DNA of 64,000 nt from Streptomyces durocortorensis. Its GTDB lineage: Bacteria; Actinomycetota; Actinomycetes; Streptomycetales; Streptomycetaceae. Position numbers and translations under genes: made by a program. The first letter of the stretch is position 1. Every line of letters starts with the position of its first letter. Shown one piece after another: positions 15,340 to 24,917 of the stretch. Location: assembly GCF_031760065.1 (NCBI RefSeq), contig NZ_CP134500.1, forward strand, positions 4,278,001-4,342,000, written 5' to 3'. The notes under the pieces were generated by a model. The model was not told where the DNA came from. It worked only from the letters and a program-made list of their open reading frames with translations, and searched no databases.

Positions 15340-16983
15340 TCACCCCTTGCTGACCGCCGTCAGGATCTCCGGCAGCCGGTTCGCCGTGCGCGTCGCGGCG
15401 AGCTTCAGCCCGGCCCACCCGATGAACGCCCCGTACGCGACGCCTCCCGGCACCATGAGCCACAGCGCGCCATGGTGGTCCGCGAGGTGCAGCCAGATCG
15501 TCATCGCGATCACCGGCGCGGCCAGCAGCGAGGTGGCCACCATGCCACCGAGGATCGATATCCAGGCCAGTCCGCCCTGTCCCGGAGCCACGTTCTTGAA
15601 CGCGCCCTCCTGCGGGATCGAGTACGCGAACAGCGCCGAGGCCACCGCCCCTGTCGACACCATCGCGCCCAGCAGCGCGAAGGACAGGCCCAGCGCCCCG
15701 GGCAGGGTCTCCCAGTCGCCGATCACCGCCGCCGTCACCACGCAGACCACCAGCGTGTACGGGAGCGTGATCAGCAACAGAGCCAGCGCGCGGGCCCGCA
15801 GCTCGACGTACGCGTCCCGGGGCGAGGAGATCGTCAGCGCCACCATCCAGAACGCCGAGGTGTCCTGCCCGAACTGGTTGTACATCTGCATACCGAGCAT
15901 GCCCGCGGCGAAGCACGCGAAGTACACCGAGCCGGTGCCCTGGAACGCGTTGAGCAGCGGCACGATCGCGCCGATCGCCAGCGCCGTCACCCAGCCCGCC
16001 TTCGTCTTCGGGTCCCGCGCCACATACCGCAGGCTCCGCTGTACGACGGTCCCCGTGCGGCCCTCCGGCAGCAGCCCCGCCAGACCGCCGCGGCCGGCGG
16101 ACGACTCCTTGCGGGACGGTTCGGCGGCCGCCAGCGTCGAGCCGTCCGGCGCGGTCATCAGCTTCACCAGGCTCCGCTGCCACGTCCACAGCAGCGCGGC
16201 CAGGGCGGCCACCGTGATCAGCAGCTGGAGGACCGCGATGCCCGGCGAACCGTCCGACGCCGAGTCCACCGCCCCTATCGCGGAGGCGCCGGGCAGCCAG
16301 CGGACCACGCCCGCAGCCGGTTCGAGCGCGGAGAGCCCGCCGGACTGCCCGAGCCGCTGCGCGCCGAAGTTGACGAACTGGATGCCCACCGCGATCACCA
16401 GCCCGCTGAGCACCGCGAGGTCGCGGCCCTTGCGGGAGTTCAGCAGCCGTACGTTGGCGGTGGCCACCGCCCGCGACAGCGCCACGCAGAGCAGCATCGT
16501 CAGCGGGACGGCGAGGACCGCGAACACCACCCCGACCGCCCCCCGCGCCAGCGCGAGGACCGAGCCGGTCACCAGGCACAGCGTGAACAGCGGGCCGACG
16601 CCGATCATCGACGACACCAGCAGGGCCCGCACCAGCGGCTGCGGCCGCAGCGGCAGCATCGCCAGCCGGGTCGGGTCGAGGGTGTCGTCACCACTGGGGA
16701 AGAACAGCGGCAGCACCGCCCAGCCGAGCGCCACGACGCCGGTGAGCAGCACCACGACCGTGCCCGCGTGCTCGTCGCCGCGCAGCAGGACTAGGCCCAG
16801 GACCTGCCCCGCGGCGACCAGCAGGGTGAGGACGAGGGAGACGATGAACGCGGCCCTGCGCCCGGCGGACTGCCGCAGACCGTTCCGCAGGAGCGACAGT
16901 TTCAGCCGTACGAAGACCGGGGTCAGGCCCGACGTCGGCGCGGCCGGGGCGACGGCGGTGACCGGAGTGTCCAGCACGCTCAT
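15340..16983 (-). CDS. ABC-2-type exporter membrane protein (multi-spanning)
   Basis: 547 aa with about 12 predicted hydrophobic helices, for example AAFIVSLVLTLLVAAGQVLGLVL, VVVLLTGVVALGWAVLPLFF, PLTMLLCVALSRAVA, AWISILGGMVATSLLAAPVIAM and LWLMVPGGVAYGAFIGWAGL. A cytoplasmic loop near 275-320 holds the Arg/Lys-rich stretch. Its start ATG (16983) overlaps the stop of the ATPase gene (ATGA), so it is the permease partner. Substrate unknown; organisation is like large actinobacterial ABC-2 exporters. It is convergent with the hydrolase across about 37 bp. Confidence 0.87.
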   Translation of the reverse strand: MSVLDTPVTAVAPAAPTSGLTPVFVRLKLSLLRNGLRQSAGRRAAFIVSLVLTLLVAAGQVLGLVLLRGDEHAGTVVVLLTGVVALGWAVLPLFFPSGDDTLDPTRLAMLPLRPQPLVRALLVSSMIGVGPLFTLCLVTGSVLALARGAVGVVFAVLAVPLTMLLCVALSRAVATANVRLLNSRKGRDLAVLSGLVIAVGIQFVNFGAQRLGQSGGLSALEPAAGVVRWLPGASAIGAVDSASDGSPGIAVLQLLITVAALAALLWTWQRSLVKLMTAPDGSTLAAAEPSRKESSAGRGGLAGLLPEGRTGTVVQRSLRYVARDPKTKAGWVTALAIGAIVPLLNAFQGTGSVYFACFAAGMLGMQMYNQFGQDTSAFWMVALTISSPRDAYVELRARALALLLITLPYTLVVCVVTAAVIGDWETLPGALGLSFALLGAMVSTGAVASALFAYSIPQEGAFKNVAPGQGGLAWISILGGMVATSLLAAPVIAMTIWLHLADHHGALWLMVPGGVAYGAFIGWAGLKLAATRTANRLPEILTAVSKG

Positions 16984-17843
16984 CGGGAGCCGCCCAGCCA
17001 GTCGAGGGCGTCACCGGTGTCCCGGCCGCTCGCGCCGACCAGTTCGAGGAAGGCCGTCTGCAACGAGGGGGCGTCGCCGCGTACCTCGGCCAGTGTGCCG
17101 CGCGCCTTGATCCGGCCCGCCGCCATCACCGCCACCCAGTCGCACAGCGACTCGACCAGCTCCATGACATGGCTGGAGAAGACCACCGTCGCCCCGGACC
17201 GCGTGTAGCGCTCCAGCACCCCGCGGATCGTCTGGGCGGAGACCGGGTCGACGCCCTCGAAGGGCTCGTCCAGGAACAGCACTTCGGGGTTGTGGAGGAG
17301 TGCGGCCGCGAGGCCGATCTTCTTCCGCATACCGGTCGAGTAGTCGACGACCAGCTTGTGCTGCGCACCCGCCAGGTCCAGCACGTCGAGAAGCTGGGTG
17401 GCCCGCTTGTCGACCTCGTCACCGGGGAGCCCGCGCAACCGCCCGTTGTACGCGAGAAGTTCGCGTCCCGACAGCCGCTCGAAGAGCCGCAGCCCCTCCG
17501 GCAGCACGCCGATCCGGGACTTCACCTCGACCGGGTCCGTCCACACGTTGTGGCCCGCGACCTCGATCGTCCCCATGTCGGGCCGGAGGAGCCCGGTGAT
17601 CATCGAGAGCGTGGTCGTCTTACCGGCCCCGTTGGGCCCCACCAGCCCGATGAACTTGCCCGCGGGCAGCTCCAGATCGATCCCCGAGACGGCGACCTGC
17701 TCCCCGAACCGCTTCCACAGCCCCTGTACGCGGACAGCGGGGGGCGCCGTCGGCGCACCGCCCGCTGTCGCGTCTGCTTCTGTACCCGCGCCTCTGTCGA
17801 TGCGCGTGTCTGTTTCCGTACGTGCATCTGCCTGGTCCGGCAT
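16980..17843 (-). CDS. ABC-2-type exporter ATP-binding protein
   Basis: 287 aa. Walker A GPNGAGKTTT, signature YSTGMRKKIGLAAAL (the STGM variant of DrrA/CcmA-like exporters), Walker B VLFLDEPFEGVDP and H loop SSHVME. The first 35 residues are a variable tail of Thr/Asp/Arg repeats (TETDTRIDRGAGTEADATAGG). I chose ATG 17843 because GAAAGG lies 7 nt upstream; an in-frame GTG at 17867 would add 8 residues. Probably transcribed with the permease. Confidence 0.92.
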   Translation of the reverse strand: MPDQADARTETDTRIDRGAGTEADATAGGAPTAPPAVRVQGLWKRFGEQVAVSGIDLELPAGKFIGLVGPNGAGKTTTLSMITGLLRPDMGTIEVAGHNVWTDPVEVKSRIGVLPEGLRLFERLSGRELLAYNGRLRGLPGDEVDKRATQLLDVLDLAGAQHKLVVDYSTGMRKKIGLAAALLHNPEVLFLDEPFEGVDPVSAQTIRGVLERYTRSGATVVFSSHVMELVESLCDWVAVMAAGRIKARGTLAEVRGDAPSLQTAFLELVGASGRDTGDALDWLGGSR

Positions 17844-17903
17844 GGCACAGCCTTTCGATATCCCCACGTGGTGGGGACCACCCTACGAAAGGCTTCCGAA
17901 GCC

Positions 17904-18581
17904 CTACGAGGTCCGGGTGCGGGCGTCGGCCGCCTCGCGTGCGCAGGCGTACGCCAGGGGGCTGATCAGCTCGTCCACATCGGGCAGCCAGCGGTTGACG
18001 TGGGTGGGCTTGCGGGCCCACTGCACCGCCCCGCGCCCGCCGACCCGGGTCGGCGGAGCGGCGATGTAGTGGCCCTCGCCCCGGCCGGTCAGATCGATCG
18101 CCTCGGCGTTCCAGCCGAGCGCGCGCACCAGCTCGGGGGCCTTGGCCGCGGCCCCGGGCAGCACGAAGAACATCATCCGGCGGTCGGGCGTGCAGGTGAC
18201 CGGGCCGAGGGTCAGGTCCATCCGCTCCATCCGCGCCAGCGCCAGGAAGCCCGCGGCCTCCGGGACCTCCAGCGCGTCGAAGGTGCGCCCGGTCGGCAGC
18301 AGCACCGAGGCGCGCGGCTGCCGGGACCACATACGCCGGGCGGCGGCCCCGCTGCCGGTCGCCTGGCCCGCCCAGTCGGGCCGGTCCGCGTGGGCCCCGG
18401 GCAGGGCGCAGGCCGGCTCGCCGCAGGAGCAGCGCTCCCTGCCCTCCACCGCCTCCAGCCAGGTGCCGGGGAACACGTCCCAGTGACGCTCTTCCGCATA
18501 CCGCACCGCGGCGTCGAGCAGGTGATCCCCCCGCTGCTGAGGTACTTGTGCGGCTTCCGTGACTCCGATGGGCTCTTCCAC
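17904..18581 (-). CDS. Bifunctional DNA primase/polymerase (prim-pol) domain protein
   Basis: About 225 aa. It resembles the archaeo-eukaryotic prim-pol family found in streptomycete chromosomes: LLDAAVRYAEERHWDVFPGTWLE at the N-terminus, a Cys cluster (CSCGEPACALPGAH, probably metal-binding) and the C-terminal GEGHYIAAPPTRVGGRGAVQWARKP motif. No clear full catalytic Asp/His set is visible, so activity is uncertain; plasmid and phage relatives synthesise primers. I chose GTG 18581, with GGGAG 10-14 nt upstream; an in-frame GTG at 18605 is the alternative. It is divergent from the HTH-TPR regulator. Confidence 0.8.
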   Translation of the reverse strand: MEEPIGVTEAAQVPQQRGDHLLDAAVRYAEERHWDVFPGTWLEAVEGRERCSCGEPACALPGAHADRPDWAGQATGSGAAARRMWSRQPRASVLLPTGRTFDALEVPEAAGFLALARMERMDLTLGPVTCTPDRRMMFFVLPGAAAKAPELVRALGWNAEAIDLTGRGEGHYIAAPPTRVGGRGAVQWARKPTHVNRWLPDVDELISPLAYACAREAADARTRTS

Positions 18582-18836
18582 GACCAGCACAACTCCCGGC
18601 GTCACCGGGGGTTACGGCCTCCCCATGACCGGGTCACGGTGCATCGATCCTGCACGCGGGGCGCATCGGAGCATGGACGGGGGCGCGCGTGAGGCGTCGT
18701 ACCGAAGGGCGGGTAACCACCTTCAGGACCGCCGACCGTACCGAATGCCGATGGAATATGCGCATTTCTTGTGTATGTGCCGGGCAGTGATCCCTTCCAC
18801 CGATCGCTGCACATAACCGATGCTTCAGGGGGACAT

Positions 18837-20219
18837 ATGGCTGCAAGGCCTCTCGTAGCCCGCCAGCCCAACGAACGGCTCCAGACGCTCATCCAGGAAG
18901 CCGCCTGTTCCAACGCGGGCCTCGCGCGCCGCGTGAACATGGTCGGGGCCGAGCGAGGGCTCGACCTGCGCTACGACAAGACCTCCGTGGCGCGCTGGCT
19001 GCGCGGACAGCAACCCCGGGGCCGGGCCCCGGGGATCATCGCCGAGGCGCTCGGCCGCAAGCTCGGCCGTACGGTCACCATCGACGAGATCGGCATGGCC
19101 AACGGCAAGAACCTGGCCTCCGGCGTCGGCCTCCAGTACGCGCCGACCGTGGCCGGGGCCGTCGAGCAGGTCTGCGAGCTGTGGCGCAGCGACGTGGGCC
19201 GCCGCGATCTGCTCACGGGTTCGGCCATCGCCGCCTCCGCACTGGTCGAGCCCAGCCGGGACTGGCTGATCTCCGGCACCGACCCGCAGGTCGAGCGGAC
19301 GGCCGGGGCCCGGGTCGGGATGTCCGACGTGGAGGCGGTGCGGGCGATGACCACCGCCCTGACCGACCTCGACCACCGCTTCGGCAGCGGCCATGTCCGC
19401 CCGGTGCTCGTGCACTACCTCAACAGCGTGGTCTCCGGGCTGCTTTCGGGGGCGTACCGCGAACAGGTGGGGCGTGAGCTGTTCGGCGCGGTGGCCCGGC
19501 TCACCGAACTCGGCGGGTACATGGCGGTCGATACCGGTCAGCCCGGCCTCGCCCAGCGGTACTACATCCAGGCCCTGCGGCTCGCACAGGCGGCGGGCGA
19601 CCGGGCCTACGGCGGCTATGTGCTGGCCGCCTCCATGAGCCACCTCGCCGCCCAGCTCGGCAACCCGCGCGAGATCGCCCAACTGGCCCGCGCCGCACAG
19701 GAAGGAGCCCGGGGGCAGGTCACCCCCCGCGCCCAGGCGATGTTCTACGCGGCCGAGGCCCGGGGGCACGCGCTGCTCGGGGACGCCAGGACCTGCCACG
19801 CGGTGGCGGGGCGGGCGGTCGCCGCGCTGGAGCAGGCCGACCCGGACACGGGCGACGACCCGGTCTGGATCGCGCACTTCGACGCGGGCTACCTCGCGGA
19901 CGAACTGGCCCACTGCCACCGGGACCTGGGGCAGGCGCAGGAGGCCGCCCGGCGGGCCAGGGAGGCGCTGGCCGCGCTGCCGGAGACCCGGGCGCGGCGC
20001 CGGGGCATCGGGCTGGTGCTCCTCGCCTCGGCCCAGGTCCAGCAGCGCGAGGTGGAGCGGGCCTGCCACACGGGGACGCGGGCGATGGAGCTCCTGGGGA
20101 CGGTGCGTTCCACCCGGGGCGCCGAATACCTCGACGACCTCCAGCAGCGGCTCACGCCCTACGCCGAGGAGCCCGCGGTACGGGAGTTCGGCGAGCGGCT
20201 GGAGCTCCAGGCGGCGTGA
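18837..20219 (+). CDS. HTH-TPR transcriptional regulator conserved in Streptomyces
   Basis: 460 aa. The N-terminal 90 residues form a helix-turn-helix-like domain (NERLQTLIQEAACSNAGLARRVN...YDKTSVARWLRGQQPRG). The remainder is alpha-helical with TPR-like repeats (YYIQALRLAQAAGDRAYGGYVLAASMSHLAAQ; AMFYAAEARGHALLGDA; AHCHRDLGQAQEAARRAREALAALP). This is the architecture of many streptomycete developmental and antibiotic regulators that sense small ligands or peptides through the TPR part. ATG at 18837 follows CAGGGGG. No operon partner; target unknown. Confidence 0.82.
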   Translation: MAARPLVARQPNERLQTLIQEAACSNAGLARRVNMVGAERGLDLRYDKTSVARWLRGQQPRGRAPGIIAEALGRKLGRTVTIDEIGMANGKNLASGVGLQYAPTVAGAVEQVCELWRSDVGRRDLLTGSAIAASALVEPSRDWLISGTDPQVERTAGARVGMSDVEAVRAMTTALTDLDHRFGSGHVRPVLVHYLNSVVSGLLSGAYREQVGRELFGAVARLTELGGYMAVDTGQPGLAQRYYIQALRLAQAAGDRAYGGYVLAASMSHLAAQLGNPREIAQLARAAQEGARGQVTPRAQAMFYAAEARGHALLGDARTCHAVAGRAVAALEQADPDTGDDPVWIAHFDAGYLADELAHCHRDLGQAQEAARRAREALAALPETRARRRGIGLVLLASAQVQQREVERACHTGTRAMELLGTVRSTRGAEYLDDLQQRLTPYAEEPAVREFGERLELQAA

Positions 20220-20392
20220 GCCCGCGGCTGCGGGCCCGGTCGCGCGGGTCCGCCCGATAACAGCGTCGTGGGGCGGCCGGATGTTACCCCCGCTGTGAAG
20301 GGGTCGTGAGGGGCCCTACGCGCTTGGCGGAGGCGGGTGACCACCCGATAGCGTGAGCCGACGATTCCGTAGGTTCACACGTAGGAGTCCCG

Positions 20393-22015
20393 GTGACGCA
20401 GAGCGGACAGGGCGGACAGGGCGGCGAGCAACAGCTCCCCGCCGCACGACCCGCGCACGAGGGTGTCGTCCTGCCCGCCGACGGCGGTGCCCCCTGGACC
20501 CCGGGGGGACCCGCGGCCGGAGGGCAGGGCACGCACGGCGGACACGGCGAGCAGGCGGCCCCCGCGGGCGGACAGCCGTGGGGGCAGCCGTGGGGGCCGC
20601 AGTCCGACGCGCCGCCGCAGCCGGACCCGCAGGCGTCGGGACACTACGGCTACCCGCAGCCCCAGACGCAGGCACAACCCCTTCCGCCCGCGCAGACGCC
20701 GGGCGCCGGGGCGTACCAGCAGCCGGACGCGCATCAGCAACCGGACGCGTATCAGCAGCCCGGGGCGTATCAGCAACCCCAGCAGCAGGGCTCGTACCAG
20801 CAGCAGGCCCAGCAGCACGGCTCGTACCAGCAGCCCCGGTCGCAGCAGCAGTCCCAGCCCCTGCCGTACGCGCAGCCGCTGCCGCCGGAGGCCGTGCCGG
20901 GCACGCGGGGAGGCCCCGGGGCTCCCGGTGTTCCCGGCGGTGACGCGGACGCCACGCAGTACATCGCGCCCGTCCCGGGAGGCTCCGGACCCGTCGGGAT
21001 GCCCCAGCACGGCGGCGACGCGGACGCCACGCAGTACATACCTCCGGTGCCCGGCGGCGCCCCGTACGGGGTCAGGCCGGGCGCGCCGGGGGACCGGCAG
21101 CCGCCCGCGGAGTTCGACAACCTGTTCCGCGCGGAGGGGCCGGCGGGCGGCACGCAGCAGATGCCGCAGCTCGACACGGGGCAGCAGGCCCCGCCCCCGT
21201 ACCAGCAGCCTCCGCAGCAGGGCTACCAGCCCCAGCAGCCGCACCGGGGCGAGCAGTTGCCGCCCCACGCTCCCCAGCCCCACCAGGCCTCCCCGGGCTA
21301 CCAGTCCGGCCTCCAGGGGCTCCAGGGCCGTGCGGAGCAGGACGGGCCGCCCCCGCACCAGGACGGCGAGCCGCCGCGCCGGCGCTCCGCGCACGTCCCG
21401 CTGATCGCCGCCGTCGTCGTCGGCTGCGCGGTCCTCGGGCTCGGCGCGGGCGCCCTGATGAGCGGCGGCGGCGACTCCCCCGAGGACGACAAGCAGACGG
21501 TGGCGGCGCAGAGTTCACCCCCGGCCGATGAGCCCACCCCCAAGGAGGCGCCCGACCCCGCGAAGCCGCAGGCCGAGGCGCTGGACAAGCTGCTGGCCGA
21601 CAGCAACAACAGCCGCGCCGCGGTGATCAGCGCGGTCGAGAAGATCAAGTCCTGCAAGGACCTGGACCGGGCGAACACCGATCTCAAGGGCGCCGCCCAG
21701 CAGCGCCGCGACCTGCTGACCCGGCTCGACGGCCTGACCCTGGACGAGCTGCCGCGCCACGCCGAGCTGACGTCCTCGCTCACCCGGGCGTGGAAGGCCT
21801 CCGCCGCGGCCGACGAGCACTACGCCACCTGGGCCCGGCAGGCCAAGAAGAACAAGAACGTCTGCAAGGGCGGCCAGGCCCGGACGACGAAGGAGACGGC
21901 CAGCGGCAACGAGCAGAGCGGGGTGGCCACCCAGGCCAAGCGCGAGGCGTCGCGGCTCTGGAACGTGATCGCCGCGAAGTACGGCCTCACCAAGCACGCG
22001 TACACCGAGCTCTGA
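20393..22015 (+). CDS. Gln/Pro/Tyr-rich single-pass membrane protein
   Basis: 540 aa. About 330 residues of cytoplasmic low-complexity sequence (QQP, YQQP, QPQQ, GQG repeats) include two copies of GDADATQYI-PPVPGG (about 182-196 and 205-219). Next are a basic patch (PPRRRSAHV), one membrane helix (PLIAAVVVGCAVLGLGAGALM) and an extracellular helical domain of about 180 residues with two Cys (KSCKDLDRANTDLKGAAQQRR; KNVCKGGQ). The DATQYI element recurs in streptomycete membrane proteins, and the Thr-Gln context looks like a possible phospho-Thr/FHA-docking site (inference). GTG at 20393 follows GTAGGAG. Function unknown; possibly cell-envelope related. Confidence 0.82.
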   Translation: MTQSGQGGQGGEQQLPAARPAHEGVVLPADGGAPWTPGGPAAGGQGTHGGHGEQAAPAGGQPWGQPWGPQSDAPPQPDPQASGHYGYPQPQTQAQPLPPAQTPGAGAYQQPDAHQQPDAYQQPGAYQQPQQQGSYQQQAQQHGSYQQPRSQQQSQPLPYAQPLPPEAVPGTRGGPGAPGVPGGDADATQYIAPVPGGSGPVGMPQHGGDADATQYIPPVPGGAPYGVRPGAPGDRQPPAEFDNLFRAEGPAGGTQQMPQLDTGQQAPPPYQQPPQQGYQPQQPHRGEQLPPHAPQPHQASPGYQSGLQGLQGRAEQDGPPPHQDGEPPRRRSAHVPLIAAVVVGCAVLGLGAGALMSGGGDSPEDDKQTVAAQSSPPADEPTPKEAPDPAKPQAEALDKLLADSNNSRAAVISAVEKIKSCKDLDRANTDLKGAAQQRRDLLTRLDGLTLDELPRHAELTSSLTRAWKASAAADEHYATWARQAKKNKNVCKGGQARTTKETASGNEQSGVATQAKREASRLWNVIAAKYGLTKHAYTEL

Positions 22016-22105
22016 GCGACCGGCTTACGAGCCCTCCGAGCCCTCCTGGGCCTCCGAGCCCGCTGAGCGGAAGACCGGGGTCCGGCGCCGACCGGGCCCC
22101 GGCCG

Positions 22106-23377
22106 TCAGATGTGCGGGGCGTCCGTCAGGGCCTCCGCGACGTCCACGAAGCCCTCCCTCTCGGCGGTGAGACGGCCCTCGCGGACCACCTGGAACGTCA
22201 CCTTCGTGTTGACGATGCGCGGGTAGGCCGACGCGCCGACCAGGTCCCGGAAGCGCCAGCGGAGCGTCGGGGTCAGGCCGCCGGTGTCGACCTCGGTGCC
22301 CCGGTTGAGGGTGGCGGCGATCCGGCCCGAGGTGACCTTGTCGTCGTCGATCGCCGCGACGGCCGCCCGCAGCGCCGTGTACGCGATCCACGTCGTCTGG
22401 ACGGCGGTGTCGTCCGGGTCGATGCGGTTGTCCCCGAAGGCGTAACGCTTGACCACCGAGCGCATCTCCTTCCACCGGGCGTCGCCCGATTCCGGGTACC
22501 AGCCGGTGACGTGGGCCCCCTCGAACGGGCTGTTCCGGCCGCCCGTGCGGGTGATGAGCGGCTGGCTGACGCTGCCGAGGACGGAGGAGACCGTGACCCG
22601 CTCGCCTTCCGCCTCCAGTCGGCGGAAGGAGTCGAAGAACGTCTCCGTGCGGGAACCGAGCACCGCCGTCACACAGCTGCCGCCGGACCGCTCCAGCGCC
22701 TTCGCGGCCTGCTTGTCGTAGGAGGTGGCGTCCTCGGGGGCCAGGATGTCGGTGGACTTCGGCCGGTCGGCGGCCAACAGCCCGTTGTTGAGGAGCTGCG
22801 GCATGCCGTCGCCGCCGATCGTGTCGGGCCGGACCAGCGAGACCCGCGCGCAGGAACGCGCCAGCTGCTGGCCGTGACCGGCCAGCAGCGCGGACTGGCC
22901 GCCGTTGACCGGGTAGGAGAGGTAGCTGCTGAACTCCTCGGTGGAGGCGCCGTAGCCGCCGATGTACGGGACGCCGCCCGCCTCCAGCGCGGGCATGAAG
23001 CTCTGCCCGTGCCGGCTGTACGAGCCGACGACGGCGGCCACCTCCTTCTTGACGGCCTCCCGCGCGCACCGCTCGGCGCCGAGCGCGGTGTCGCCCTCGT
23101 CGCAGACGATCACCCGCAGCTCGCGCCCCCCGATACCGCCGGTGTCGTTGACCCAGCGGGCGTACGCCCGGGCCATCACGGGCACTCCGGCCTTCTGCAC
23201 CGCGCTGACGTCGTCCGAGCGGTCGGGCGCCCACGTCATCACGGTGACGGGCTCCCTGGATCCCCCCGAGGTTCCAGGGAGCACACCGCAGCCGGTCAGC
23301 AGCAACGCACCTGCGGCCGCCGCGGTGATGACGTGCTGGAAGGGGCGGGGGAACAGGGCGCGTCGCCGTCCGGTCAT
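22106..23377 (-). CDS. Extracellular ligand-binding lipoprotein (LivJ/periplasmic-binding type 1)
   Basis: 423 aa. Lipoprotein signal with lipobox LLLTGC, then a Leu/Ile/Val-binding-protein fold: VTVMTWAPDRSDD, ARWVNDTGGIGGRELRVIVCDEGDTALGAERCAREAV, VAAVVGSYSRHGQSFMPALEAGGVPYIG and WIAYTALRAAVAAI. It would bind a small ligand outside the membrane. No permease or ATPase genes are adjacent, so it is an orphan binding protein that may feed a distant transporter or act as a sensor. I chose ATG 23377 because the signal peptide starts there; the open frame further upstream encodes nothing recognisable. Confidence 0.88.
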   Translation of the reverse strand: MTGRRRALFPRPFQHVITAAAAGALLLTGCGVLPGTSGGSREPVTVMTWAPDRSDDVSAVQKAGVPVMARAYARWVNDTGGIGGRELRVIVCDEGDTALGAERCAREAVKKEVAAVVGSYSRHGQSFMPALEAGGVPYIGGYGASTEEFSSYLSYPVNGGQSALLAGHGQQLARSCARVSLVRPDTIGGDGMPQLLNNGLLAADRPKSTDILAPEDATSYDKQAAKALERSGGSCVTAVLGSRTETFFDSFRRLEAEGERVTVSSVLGSVSQPLITRTGGRNSPFEGAHVTGWYPESGDARWKEMRSVVKRYAFGDNRIDPDDTAVQTTWIAYTALRAAVAAIDDDKVTSGRIAATLNRGTEVDTGGLTPTLRWRFRDLVGASAYPRIVNTKVTFQVVREGRLTAEREGFVDVAEALTDAPHI

Positions 23378-23500
23378 GGCACCGAACCCTTCCGCGCCCG
23401 GGGTAACGGCGCGGTGTGTGATTCTCAACGCTCGGTGATGTCCCGGTGAATTACGGGGGGCCGTGCGGGGGTGCGGCCGAGGAACGTACGATCGACGACC

Positions 23501-23998
23501 GTGCAGCAAGGTTCGGAGAACTCTTCCCGTCGCGGCCGTCGCTCCTCCACCATGGGCGGCATGCCGCTCACTGACATGCCGTGGTGGCGCTGGCGCACCA
23601 ACGTGCGCTCGGCGCTGCACATGCTCTCCGACCCCGACTTCCACCACGAGTGCTGGCTCGCCGGCCGGGAGGGATACGGGGACGTCACCGACGCCGTTTA
23701 CCGACTGGTCGAGGACACCTGGCTCGACAACTGGTCCGCCGAGAAGTACGTCGGCACCATATTCAGGGACGCCGCCGAGGCGGCCGCCGTGGACACGGCC
23801 GCCCTGCGCGTCCTGCGGATCATGCACCAGGTCGGCGCGGACGCCCCCGTCTCCGCCTATCTGGACCATCAGGGCTGGCCGGAGGCGGTCCGGGCGGCGC
23901 GCGAAGCGCACGTGCTGCTCGCCGTCAACGACTCCGAGGACCCGGACACGCCCCCGCGCTCCCTGGACGTCATCCGCATCATGACCAGGACCGCCTAG
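23501..23998 (+). CDS. Conserved hypothetical protein (165 aa)
   Basis: No recognised domain. The body (MPWWRWRTNVRSALHMLSDPDFHHECWLAGREGYGDVTDAVYRLVEDTWLDNWSAEKY...) is acidic, helical and rich in Trp and His, and looks soluble. It resembles small streptomycete proteins often found beside purU. The start is uncertain: GTG 23501 has no clear Shine-Dalgarno, and ATG codons at 23551 and 23560, just before the conserved body, are alternatives. It ends 28 bp before purU, so cotranscription with it is likely. Confidence 0.7.
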   Translation: MQQGSENSSRRGRRSSTMGGMPLTDMPWWRWRTNVRSALHMLSDPDFHHECWLAGREGYGDVTDAVYRLVEDTWLDNWSAEKYVGTIFRDAAEAAAVDTAALRVLRIMHQVGADAPVSAYLDHQGWPEAVRAAREAHVLLAVNDSEDPDTPPRSLDVIRIMTRTA

Positions 23999-24026
23999 CA
24001 CCCGGCGGCTGTGGCACCCTACGAGG

Positions 24027-24902
24027 ATGACCGCACCGCAGCCCACCGCCCTGCCCCAGCAGTACGTCCTCACGCTCTCCTGCCCCGACAAACAGGGCAT
24101 CGTGCACGCCGTGTCGAGCTACCTCTTCATGACCGGCTGCAACATCGAGGACAGTCAGCAGTTCGGGGACCACGACACGGGTCTGTTCTTCATGCGCGTC
24201 CACTTCTCCTCGGACGCCACCGTGACGGTGGACAAGCTGCGGGCCAGCTTCGCCGCGATCGGGGAGGCCTTCCGGATGGAGTGGCAGATCCACCGGCCCG
24301 AGGAGAAGATGCGGGTCGTGCTGATGGTCAGCAAGTTCGGCCACTGCCTCAACGACCTGCTGTTCCGTTCCCGTACGGGCGCGCTGCCCGTCGAGATCGC
24401 GGCCGTCGTCTCCAACCACACGGACTTCGCCGAGCTGGTCGCCTCGTACGGCATTCCCTTCCGGCACCTCCCGGTGACGAAGGAGAACAAGCCGGAGGCC
24501 GAGGCGCAGCTGTTGGAGCTGGTCCGCGAGGAGGACGTCGAGCTCGTCGTCCTGGCCCGCTACATGCAGGTCCTCTCCGACGACCTGTGCAAGCAGCTGA
24601 GCGGCCGGATCATCAACATCCACCACTCGTTCCTGCCGAGCTTCAAGGGGGCCAAGCCCTACCATCAGGCGCACGCGCGCGGGGTGAAGCTGATCGGCGC
24701 CACCGCGCACTACGTCACCGCCGACCTCGACGAGGGCCCGATCATCGAGCAGGAGGTCGAGCGGGTGGGGCACGACGTCACCCCGGACCAGCTGGTCGCG
24801 ATCGGGCGGGACGTGGAGTGCCAGGCGCTGGCGCGCGCGGTGAAGTGGCACGCGGAGCGGCGCATCCTGCTCAACGGCCGCCGTACGGTGATCTTCGCGT
24901 AG
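24027..24902 (+). CDS. purU: Formyltetrahydrofolate deformylase
   Basis: Hydrolyses 10-formyl-THF to formate and THF, balancing one-carbon pools. 291 aa. An N-terminal ACT domain (YVLTLSCPDKQGIVHAVSSYL, about 12-90) is followed by a formyltransferase catalytic domain. Catalytic Asn-His-Asp are visible in IINIHHSFLPSFKGAKPYHQA and GATAHYVTADLDEGPIIEQ. Length and layout are those of complete PurU. ATG at 24027 follows CCTACGAGG. Confidence 0.95.
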   Translation: MTAPQPTALPQQYVLTLSCPDKQGIVHAVSSYLFMTGCNIEDSQQFGDHDTGLFFMRVHFSSDATVTVDKLRASFAAIGEAFRMEWQIHRPEEKMRVVLMVSKFGHCLNDLLFRSRTGALPVEIAAVVSNHTDFAELVASYGIPFRHLPVTKENKPEAEAQLLELVREEDVELVVLARYMQVLSDDLCKQLSGRIINIHHSFLPSFKGAKPYHQAHARGVKLIGATAHYVTADLDEGPIIEQEVERVGHDVTPDQLVAIGRDVECQALARAVKWHAERRILLNGRRTVIFA

Positions 24903-24917
24903 CCCTCGGGCGTCGCG

